From positions 53,495 through 87,689 of the forward strand of contig DJRZ01000004.1 in the NCBI GenBank assembly GCA_002440235.1: a stretch of 34,195 bases of DNA. Direction: 5' to 3'. Within the stretch, counting starts at the first letter, position 1, and each line of letters starts with the position of its first letter. Source of the stretch: Alphaproteobacteria bacterium UBA6347 (GTDB lineage: Bacteria > Pseudomonadota > Alphaproteobacteria > CAAGCB01 > CAG-977). The notes under the pieces were generated by a model. It was not told the origin of the DNA, did not search any database, and saw only the letters and a list, made by a program, of their open reading frames with translations. This document shows positions 26,298 through 32,822 of this stretch, piece after piece. A program made the translations under genes and the position numbers.

Positions 26298-27935
26298 TCA
26301 TTCTTTCAGCTTTTGCACTTCCTCTTTGCCGCGCATGCCGTTGTAAGAGTTGCTGGCGTCTTTGTAGTATTCCTTGCTGGAAATTCTGCCGCCCGTCAGT
26401 TTCGACAGCGCGGATCTGCCCAGCGTCGCCGGCGTCGCCAGCAGATTCATCGCCGTTCTGGCTTTGCCGTTTTTCAGCAAATCGGCGTATTTTTGCGTTT
26501 CGGAACCGTCCGCGCGAATGGCGCCCGTCCGTTTCAAACGCTGGCGCGCCGCCTCGACCTTTTTAGCTTCTTTCGGCGACGGCGTGTACGTCCGTCCCGC
26601 GGCGTTTGCCTTTTCACGCGCCTGTCGATCCTTTTCCACCGTGCGCGCGGCGGCGCGGTCCTTGTGCAGATCCATGCGGTCCTTTGCCGCGAACGCGCCG
26701 TCCACGCCCATCGTCACGGCGTTGTTCATGCCCCTGCCGACGGATTTGGCGGCTTGGAAAAACGCGTCATTGGAAAAGCTGGCGCCCGAAAAATGATTCG
26801 CGATCTGCTCGACTTTGGTCATCAGCATCAGGCTGTAAATCAGACAGACGAACAAAACCAGCGGCATCAGAAAATCTTTGGGCTTTCCGATGCACGGATC
26901 GGTCGCTCCCTCCTTGTCCATATAAATCCAGCGGAATTTGCAGACGTAATCCGCCGCGTTTCCTTTGTTCAGCCCCTGAACGCCCGACGCGGACATCAGC
27001 ATATTCGTCGTGATCAGCGCGACGATTTTCATAATCATGAACATGAATGCGACGTTCAACAGCGCATTAAACCCCTTTTGCGTGAAATCGCGCGTGCTTT
27101 TGAACACCCACGCCACGATGAACAGCGGGCACAGCGCCGCGGTCACGCCCATGCGGAAACACGCGTCCATCAGATAGAACGGGAACGCCGCCAGCATAAA
27201 CCAGCCGCAGACGCGGATCATGCAGCCCGCGGACCACGCCCCCGGATCGATAAAGGGTCCCAAGGGATCGCCGGGTATCAGATCGATATCGAAAATATGA
27301 ATTTTCGCCAGACAGGACAGATACTCGCCCTTGCCCGTCAATTTGCCGATCGCTTCGTGAATGCTGTTCGCGATCCCCATGACCGCGCTGGACGCTTCGC
27401 TCAGTCCGCCCTTGCCGAAACTGACGCCGCCGGCGTCGACGAATCCCGCGCCCGCCTGAATGACCGACGAAAAGAAATAGGAAAAGAAATAATCCCTGTT
27501 TTTCAACAGCGCAGCGGCGAACCCGACCTTGATCATCATGCCGCCGACCTGCGTCATCCATTCCATCGGGTCGGATTCCGTCATGCTGCCGACGACCTTT
27601 AAAATCAACAGCGCCAGCCACAGCAGACTGCCCGTCGTCAACAGGCGGAGCGCGCCGCCGCTGACCTTGCTGAACGTTGTGTTGCCGACGCTGACGCTGG
27701 CGTTCAGCACCGCCTGCATAGGCGCCTGCCACCATTTTCGCAACATTTCGGACACGGCTTCGCTCTCGTTGCATTCCTTGGCGTCCGTCTGCCATTCCTG
27801 CGGCGTGTAGGCGTCCAGACTGTAAAGCTCCGCCCGAGCCGGTCGACCCGAAAGAACGACGACCGCGCACAACGCCAATGCGAACGCGAACAGAATCCGT
27901 TTCAAAAAGCCTTGTTTTCTTTCACATTCTTTCAT
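26298..27935 (-). CDS. VirB6/TrbL-family type IV secretion membrane protein, paralogue 3
   Basis: 545 residues. Sec signal peptide at the N-terminus (LFAFALALCAVVVLSGRPARA, cleavage likely after ARA). AKECNESEAVSEMLRKWWQA lacks the CxxC of the other two copies, but LLTTGSLLWLALLIL and VGGMMIKVGFAAAL match LTTGSLIWLAISML and LGGMMIKVAFGYVM in paralogue 1. Several more helices follow (FMLAAFPFYLMDACFRMGVT, LMPLVLFVCLIYSLMLM), then a basic C-terminal region of about 150 residues with EAARQRLKRTG and LSKLTGGRISSKEYYKDAS. The ATG at 27935 has AAAGGA at 8 bases. First gene of the minus-strand type IV arm. Confidence 0.85.
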   Translation of the reverse strand: MKECERKQGFLKRILFAFALALCAVVVLSGRPARAELYSLDAYTPQEWQTDAKECNESEAVSEMLRKWWQAPMQAVLNASVSVGNTTFSKVSGGALRLLTTGSLLWLALLILKVVGSMTESDPMEWMTQVGGMMIKVGFAAALLKNRDYFFSYFFSSVIQAGAGFVDAGGVSFGKGGLSEASSAVMGIANSIHEAIGKLTGKGEYLSCLAKIHIFDIDLIPGDPLGPFIDPGAWSAGCMIRVCGWFMLAAFPFYLMDACFRMGVTAALCPLFIVAWVFKSTRDFTQKGFNALLNVAFMFMIMKIVALITTNMLMSASGVQGLNKGNAADYVCKFRWIYMDKEGATDPCIGKPKDFLMPLVLFVCLIYSLMLMTKVEQIANHFSGASFSNDAFFQAAKSVGRGMNNAVTMGVDGAFAAKDRMDLHKDRAAARTVEKDRQAREKANAAGRTYTPSPKEAKKVEAARQRLKRTGAIRADGSETQKYADLLKNGKARTAMNLLATPATLGRSALSKLTGGRISSKEYYKDASNSYNGMRGKEEVQKLKE

Positions 27936-28181
27936 ATCGAAATCCTTTCAGGCGGTAGCCTTTTCCGGCACGAATCGCGAGCGACCCGCATTTAGAATCC
28001 TACTTTCAATCAGGATAATACAAAATCACGCGCCGAATTGTGACACTTTTTTGATTTTTAAACTTTCGGAACGCCCCGCCGCTTTTTCGCCGTTTTTTAC
28101 AATGATGACAGAGAAGTTTTTTGACTTCAACGGAATATTTATCTAAGATGTCAGTCGTGTTTAACAATCGGACGGAAAAGA
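27936..28181. other. AT-rich divergent intergenic region of the type IV module
   Basis: 246 bases, far lower in GC than the flanking genes. It must hold promoters for both arms. The plus-strand promoter at 28121-28149 is convincing. On the minus strand a TATTAT (28020-28015) could serve as a -10 box, but its -35 region (TCACAA) is poor. No hairpin gene or RNA family is recognised. Confidence 0.6.
28121..28149 (+). promoter_or_regulatory. sigma-70-type promoter for the plus-strand type IV arm
   Basis: TTGACT (28121-28126), a 17-base spacer and TAAGAT (28144-28149), 5/6 and 4/6 to consensus, with a start near 28156 and the ATG at 28182. Confidence 0.6.
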
Positions 28182-29240
28182 ATGACACCTGAACAGCCGA
28201 CTGCCCCCAGAACCGTTATGAAAAAAGTGTTGGTCAAACGGGTCAAGAAAATTCTGGTCAAGCGCCCCGTCGCCGCCCCCGCGGTCGCGGCGCCCGCCGT
28301 TCCCGCCGTCCGGACTTCCGCCCCCCGTCCCGAACGACCGGCGGAACAGGCAGTCGCGCGCCCCGCCCAAACATCGTTCGCCGCGACCGTGTCGGCGGCG
28401 CAAAACCGCGCGGAACAGCCCGCGCCCGCCGCCCCGCGCCGCAATTCTTTCGTCGGGCGGGTCGTCAACGGCGTCGAGGTGCGCCGCCTGTCCTACGACC
28501 TGCCCGACAACATACTGGAAGAGGTTGAAAAACACGAACGCGTCACCGACAAACTGCTGACGCTGTACGTCTACGCGCGGACGTACACCGCCCGCGTCGC
28601 AAAACAAGAGGGCTACGCCTATCCGAAAATGCTGATCGAACTGCCCGAAGACAACTATCAGGCGGCGGAACTGCTGGACGAGGTGGACAACAACCTGCTG
28701 GTCGCCATGCTGGACGACTTTACCGAAATGGCGCCGTTCATCATGGGCATGGAACGCGTGATCGCGAACAAAACGCCGCTGGAAAAAATCGCCCAGATCG
28801 AAATGGCGCGGATTCAGGATCAGGATTCGCTGTCCACGGCGCAGCAGATTCTGATTTCGTACATCTTGATCATGCTGGACATGCAGATCATCAACGAAAA
28901 GCTGGATCTGATGGACGTCGAGGACGAACAGAAACGCATCATCGAGGAAATCCGCGAAACAGAAGAGGGCGAACGCGCGCTGAAGCAACGTTTTATCCAA
29001 GCCATCGAACGCCGCCGGTTCCCCGTCAACGCGCGAAAACTGATCAACAACTATTTCAACCTGTCGCGCAAGGAACCCGACAAGGCGTACCACACGCTGA
29101 TCACGAATCCGCTGTACTTTTCGCCCATTCAAATGGAACGCCTGCCCAAAAAGTTTTTCGGTCTGGTCAAACCGGGTCCCAAAGATGCCGCCGCCGTGAA
29201 CAAACGGCTGGCTTCGTATTTGAAAAGCCTGAAAGTTTAA
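28182..29240 (+). CDS. unknown cytoplasmic protein of the type IV module
   Basis: 352 residues. Not recognised. The first 25 residues are basic (MKKVLVKRVKKILVKRP), then an Ala/Pro/Val-rich low-complexity linker (about 28-85), then a mostly helical acidic domain (SYDLPDNILEEVEKHERVTD, LLDEVDNNLLVAMLDDFTEM, IMLDMQIINEKLDLMDVEDE) and a basic C-terminus (KKFFGLVKPGPKDAAAVNKR). No signal peptide or membrane helix. The basic, Pro-rich front followed by a folded domain would suit a DNA- or substrate-handling partner of the secretion system, but that is a guess from position. It starts the plus-strand arm and has its own promoter. Confidence 0.85.
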   Translation: MTPEQPTAPRTVMKKVLVKRVKKILVKRPVAAPAVAAPAVPAVRTSAPRPERPAEQAVARPAQTSFAATVSAAQNRAEQPAPAAPRRNSFVGRVVNGVEVRRLSYDLPDNILEEVEKHERVTDKLLTLYVYARTYTARVAKQEGYAYPKMLIELPEDNYQAAELLDEVDNNLLVAMLDDFTEMAPFIMGMERVIANKTPLEKIAQIEMARIQDQDSLSTAQQILISYILIMLDMQIINEKLDLMDVEDEQKRIIEEIRETEEGERALKQRFIQAIERRRFPVNARKLINNYFNLSRKEPDKAYHTLITNPLYFSPIQMERLPKKFFGLVKPGPKDAAAVNKRLASYLKSLKV

Positions 29241-29271
29241 ATCCCGTCCGTGTGAATTTTTGATGACAGTC

Positions 29272-29300
29272 TGGACAAAATTCGTTTTTACGGATAACAT
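29272..29300 (+). promoter_or_regulatory. candidate promoter for the Lys/Ala-rich protein gene
   Basis: TGGACA (29272-29277), a 17-base spacer and TAACAT (29295-29300), with a start near 29307. The -35 region shares the 11-mer TCTGGACAAAA with the promoter at 3345. Confidence 0.45.
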
Positions 29301-29341
29301 AATAATTAAAGTATGACGCCGCATGTCAAAGGAGAACGCCT

Positions 29342-30406
29342 ATGACTGAAACAAAAGAAGCCAAAAACGCCGCCAACGTCAAACAAGCAGACGGCGCGTT
29401 CAACGCCGCCGACGGGAAAGAAGCCGACGGCGCCTTTAACGCCGAGGAAAAACCGGAAGAAAAAAAAGAAGGGAAACAGGGACATTTCGGCGCGCAAGAG
29501 AAAAAAGAGGAAAAAGAAAAGCGTCCCAAGTACTCTCCCCTGCCGCTGAACGGCAACAACATTTCCGAACTGTTCTGCAACTGGCTGACGGGCGATCTGG
29601 CGGATTACTTTATTAAAAACATGGACTTCGCCGCCTATTTTGTCGACAAAGGGCTGAAACGCGCCGTCAAAATCCGCGATTCCGTCAAGCAGAAATGCGC
29701 GGAAAAACGCACTCGGCGCGCGAAAAACAAACGGGCGAACCAGCCGGATCAAACCAAGAAAAACCAGAAAAACAAAGGCACCAAAGAACAGCGCGACGCC
29801 CAAAAACGCGTCGACAAACTGCGCGCGAAAGAAGCCGCCGCCAGAGAAAACGCGTCGAACCGCAAATATCCCAACACGCCGGAAGGGAAAAACCAGCGGG
29901 CTTTCGACCAGATGAAAATCGACGCGATGGGACGGGAAGCCGCCTTTTGGGAAAAAATGGCGAAAGATCCCGTCTATAAAAACTCGCCCGAGGCGCAGAA
30001 AGAGGCGCAGGGAATCCGCGACGACAAAAAAGCTTTGGACGATATGAAAAAGCAGGGCGCCAAAGACAACGTCGCCCGCCGGAAAGCGCAAGCCAAAGCC
30101 GCCGTCAAAAACGTCGCCAAAGGAACGAAAGACGCCGCGAAAACCGTTGCCAAAGGCATGAAAACCATGCTGAAAGACGCCGGCAAATACAAAGAAGCGG
30201 CAAAGGCGAAAATCAACGACTGCAAGAAAAGAATCGGCAAGCTGGCGCCGACCAAAGCCGCGCTGAAAAAACGCGTGAACATGTTCCAGTCGGCGCGCGA
30301 CAACCTGTTGCAGGCGGCGCGCAACGTCGGCAGATCGCAGGTCAGACAGCAGACGAACAGCCGCGGGATTCAAACGCCGCAAAGACAGGGCGGCAGAAGC
30401 GCCTGA
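29342..30406 (+). CDS. unknown Lys/Ala-rich, highly charged protein of the type IV module
   Basis: 354 residues. Not recognised. The N-terminus has a short repeat, KQADGAFNAADGK and KEADGAFNAEE (about 14-36), then a Lys/Glu tract, a small hydrophobic/aromatic patch (NNISELFCNWLTGDLADYFI, about 72-100), and a very basic helical body with repeated KAAVKNVAKGTKDAAKTVAK-type heptads (about 250-300) resembling histone-H1-like tails. No signal peptide or clear membrane helix. Basic, disordered proteins near coupling proteins can be nucleoid-like proteins, relaxase accessories or substrates; sequence alone does not decide. AAAGGAG precedes the ATG. An intrinsic terminator follows. Confidence 0.82.
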   Translation: MTETKEAKNAANVKQADGAFNAADGKEADGAFNAEEKPEEKKEGKQGHFGAQEKKEEKEKRPKYSPLPLNGNNISELFCNWLTGDLADYFIKNMDFAAYFVDKGLKRAVKIRDSVKQKCAEKRTRRAKNKRANQPDQTKKNQKNKGTKEQRDAQKRVDKLRAKEAAARENASNRKYPNTPEGKNQRAFDQMKIDAMGREAAFWEKMAKDPVYKNSPEAQKEAQGIRDDKKALDDMKKQGAKDNVARRKAQAKAAVKNVAKGTKDAAKTVAKGMKTMLKDAGKYKEAAKAKINDCKKRIGKLAPTKAALKKRVNMFQSARDNLLQAARNVGRSQVRQQTNSRGIQTPQRQGGRSA

Positions 30407-30420
30407 CGCTTTTTGTCACG

Positions 30421-30449
30421 GAAAGGGGGCTTGCGCTCCCTTTCTTTTT
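30421..30449 (+). terminator. intrinsic terminator
   Basis: Stem GAAAGGGGGC/GCTCCCTTTC (30421-30430/30435-30444) with loop TTGC, followed by TTTTT. It separates the Lys/Ala-rich gene from the paralogous membrane-protein pair. The T-run overlaps the next -35 box. Confidence 0.8.
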
Positions 30450-30476
30450 GACTTTCCGGAAAATCGTTTTTATAGT
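30448..30476 (+). promoter_or_regulatory. sigma-70-type promoter for the paralogous membrane-protein pair
   Basis: TTGACT (30448-30453), a 17-base spacer and TATAGT (30471-30476), both 5/6 to consensus, with a start near 30483. It lies directly behind the terminator at 30421, so this pair is a separate transcription unit. Confidence 0.65.
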
Positions 30477-30510
30477 TGTTGGCACGGGTTTGTTTTTAAA
30501 GGGTTGATTT

Positions 30511-31584
30511 ATGGGAAAAGGACGGACGAATCGATTGCAATCCGCGGTTGTCGCGCTGATCGCCGCCGCGTTTTTTTTCTTCGTCACGCACCGGTTCTTT
30601 CTGCGCGTCTGGCACTTCGACCTGATCCGCCCCAAACATTGGACGCATATCTGGAACAAATGGCAGAACGGCTGGGTCATTCAAACGCCGAAAGAAATCG
30701 CTTTCTTCGGCGCGCTGTTGCTGATAATCCCCGTTTATTTCGTCGTTTTGCGCCTGTTTCGCGCGCTGTTGACGGCGCCCGCCGTCTGGTGGGAAAAGCG
30801 CAGACGGGAACGGCTGCTGGAAAAATCCATCGCCGCCGCCAAAGGTCCGGAAGACAAAACGCCCAAATCCAAAAAGGAATCGCAAAAGGTCATCAAAATG
30901 ACCTCGAACGAATTTAAGCACATCGAACAGCTGCGCGGCAAAAAAGCCCCCGTCCAGCACGCGATCGAAGCGAACGCCGCCACCCCCGACGCCGCCGCGG
31001 CGACGCGGGCGGTCGCGCCGAACGTGTCGCCCGCCGCGACGCGGTTCGATTTGTGGGAAGCTTTGGTCAAGCAATTCGAAGCCAAGCACATCTTCGTTCT
31101 GCGCCGCATGAAAATCGGATCCCACCCCGTCAATACGATCGCCGTCACGCAGGACGGGCTGTTTTTGATGTTCGAACCGCCCGAAAACGGCACGGTGTGG
31201 ACGCCCGACGAACAAGCCGTCCCGCCCGTCTGGCGTTCCGAAAACGGTGCCGCCGTTCCGTCGCCGCTGTCCGCGATGATGGAGGCGCGCGACGCCCTGC
31301 GCGGCTATTTCGCCCGGCATTCGCCGCAAATGGCGGACACAAGCGTCTACTGCTGTATGATTTTCGATTACGGCGAGCTGAAAAACGTGCCGGATCTGAT
31401 GCCGATTCTGGAATCGCAGGATCTTTCCGTTCTGCGCATGGGCGATGCGTTCAAAACGCAAAGCCTGCCCGATTCCGGAGCTTTGATCGAATATGTCAAA
31501 TCTTTGCCGCCTTCTTCTCAGGAAACGAACGACGCCGTCGCCGTGGCGATCCTCGACCTGATGGAAACGGACGACACCGTTTAG
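30511..31584 (+). CDS. two-helix membrane protein with cytosolic domain, paralogue A (type IV module)
   Basis: 357 residues. Hydrophobic helices at about 10-27 and 64-86 enclose a Trp-rich periplasmic loop ending GWVIQTPKEIAFFG. A basic/Ala-rich cytosolic linker and a folded C-terminal domain (about 185-340) follow: RRMKIGSHPVNTIAVTQDGL, FLMFEPPENGTVW, MMEARDALRGYF. The downstream gene is a clear paralogue. The strand pattern K-I-x-x-x-x-V-N-T-I-A-V-x(4)-L-F-L-M resembles the core of NERD/PD-(D/E)XK-type domains, but the catalytic Asp and E-x-K are not kept. Topology (helix, Trp-rich loop, helix, cytosolic domain) mirrors the N-terminus of the coupling protein at 32823. Function unknown. AAAGGG precedes the ATG. 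Confidence 0.85.
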   Translation: MGKGRTNRLQSAVVALIAAAFFFFVTHRFFLRVWHFDLIRPKHWTHIWNKWQNGWVIQTPKEIAFFGALLLIIPVYFVVLRLFRALLTAPAVWWEKRRRERLLEKSIAAAKGPEDKTPKSKKESQKVIKMTSNEFKHIEQLRGKKAPVQHAIEANAATPDAAAATRAVAPNVSPAATRFDLWEALVKQFEAKHIFVLRRMKIGSHPVNTIAVTQDGLFLMFEPPENGTVWTPDEQAVPPVWRSENGAAVPSPLSAMMEARDALRGYFARHSPQMADTSVYCCMIFDYGELKNVPDLMPILESQDLSVLRMGDAFKTQSLPDSGALIEYVKSLPPSSQETNDAVAVAILDLMETDDTV

Positions 31585-31593
31585 GAGGCGCCC

Positions 31594-32646
31594 GTGAAAT
31601 TCATCGTATCCCTGTCGCGTTTTTTCTTTGTTCTGGTCATCTGGACGTGCGGCTATCTGTTCTGGATTCAGCGGCTGATGCTGGCTTTTTGGGGATTCAA
31701 CCCCATGTCGTCCCTGCATTGGCAATACCTGTTGCGGGAATGGAGGGGCGGCTGGGTCATCAGAACCCCGAAAGAATGGCTGTTCGTCATTGTCCTGTTC
31801 ACGGCTGTTCCGATTTGGCTGACGGGCTGGGCGGTTTTAAGCGCCGTGCCGTGGTCGAGATGGCTTAAACTGATTTTGCTGTTCCCCGTCCGCCTGATTC
31901 GAAGCAAAATCAAGGAAAAGCATACCGCCAAGCCCAAAGTGACCAAACGCAAATCCTACAAGCAGACGCGCCCGCCCGCCGTGCGCGCCGGTTCCGGACG
32001 CATCAAGTCCCCCGAAAAAGCCCCCGAAGAGAAAGAGGAGCACAAGCACGCGCACGCCCCCGCGCAACAGGCGGTCGAACAGCCTCGCGCGCATTCGGAA
32101 AGCAAACCGTCCTCCGCGCCCGCGCATTCCTCTTCCACCCCCGCGAAAAGCGGCGGTTCGGGCGGGTCGATCATGGAAATTCTGCGTTCCGCCGGCTACC
32201 GCCTGATTTCGGACGCGAAAATCGCCGGCAAAAAAATCGATTTCGTCGCCGTCGCCGCGAACCATATCCTGCTGTGCCTGATCGATTCGGAAAGCGGCGA
32301 CTGGCTGGCGGACGAAGAACGGTTCAACGACGAGGAACCGCTGTGGTTTTCCGAAAGCAACCACCGCATTTCGCCCGTGCGCATCGTTTTGAACGCCCGC
32401 GACGCCTTGGCGCCGATGCTGACAGGGGACGCCCGCGGCATGGAAATCAAGCCGATGGTCGTCATTCGCCAGGGTACGATCATCAACGCCGAAGACATGT
32501 TCGAAGTCTGGAACGGTTTGAACGTCGCCGTCTGCCGCCACGAAGACGGCGGTCCCGACGAAATCACGGCTTTGCCCGCCGCCGTATCGCAGGTCAAATC
32601 CCCCGACGACGGTCTGTTCCACAGCGTTTCCAGCGTTTTGGGCTGA
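31594..32646 (+). CDS. two-helix membrane protein with cytosolic domain, paralogue B (type IV module)
   Basis: 350 residues from a GTG at 31594 with GGAGGC upstream, 9 bases after paralogue A. Helices at about 5-27 and 65-88 enclose a loop with HWQYLLREWRGGWVIRTPKE (compare GWVIQTPKE in A). A Lys-rich then Ala/Pro/Ser/His-rich linker (about 105-185) leads to the cytosolic domain: SDAKIAGKKIDFVAVAANHI, LLCLIDSESGDWLADEE, IVLNARDALAPML. This domain keeps the IDxxxV strand of NERD-like folds but has I-D-S in place of E-x-K, so nuclease activity is unlikely. Probably an accessory membrane component acting with the coupling protein; inference from position and topology. Confidence 0.85.
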   Translation: MKFIVSLSRFFFVLVIWTCGYLFWIQRLMLAFWGFNPMSSLHWQYLLREWRGGWVIRTPKEWLFVIVLFTAVPIWLTGWAVLSAVPWSRWLKLILLFPVRLIRSKIKEKHTAKPKVTKRKSYKQTRPPAVRAGSGRIKSPEKAPEEKEEHKHAHAPAQQAVEQPRAHSESKPSSAPAHSSSTPAKSGGSGGSIMEILRSAGYRLISDAKIAGKKIDFVAVAANHILLCLIDSESGDWLADEERFNDEEPLWFSESNHRISPVRIVLNARDALAPMLTGDARGMEIKPMVVIRQGTIINAEDMFEVWNGLNVAVCRHEDGGPDEITALPAAVSQVKSPDDGLFHSVSSVLG

Positions 32647-32664
32647 CGCCCTTTTCACCGGTCG

Positions 32665-32691
32665 CGCCGCCGTTTTACGGCGGCGTTTTTT
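32665..32691 (+). terminator. intrinsic terminator after the paralogous pair
   Basis: Stem CGCCGCCGT/ACGGCGGCG (32665-32673/32677-32685) with a 3-base loop, followed by TTTTTT (32686-32691). It lies 18 bases after the paralogue B stop and separates it from the coupling protein gene. Confidence 0.85.
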
Positions 32692-32752
32692 CGCCGCAAA
32701 TCTTTTTTTTACCTTTCCGTGCGAAGTTTATGATAAAAGTCGAGTGAGAAGC

Positions 32753-32781
32753 TGGATTTTTATCCCCGCTTCCCTTATACT
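32753..32781 (+). promoter_or_regulatory. candidate promoter of the coupling protein gene
   Basis: TATACT (32776-32781) is a good -10 box (5/6). The -35 hexamer 17 bases upstream, TGGATT (32753-32758), is weak. Another possible -10, TATGAT, lies at 32729-32734. AAGGAG lies 12 bases before the ATG at 32823, a long spacing. Confidence 0.35.
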
Positions 32782-32822
32782 TGGAAACGGTATTTCAACG
32801 GGTTAAGGAGCTCTCCCCTCAA

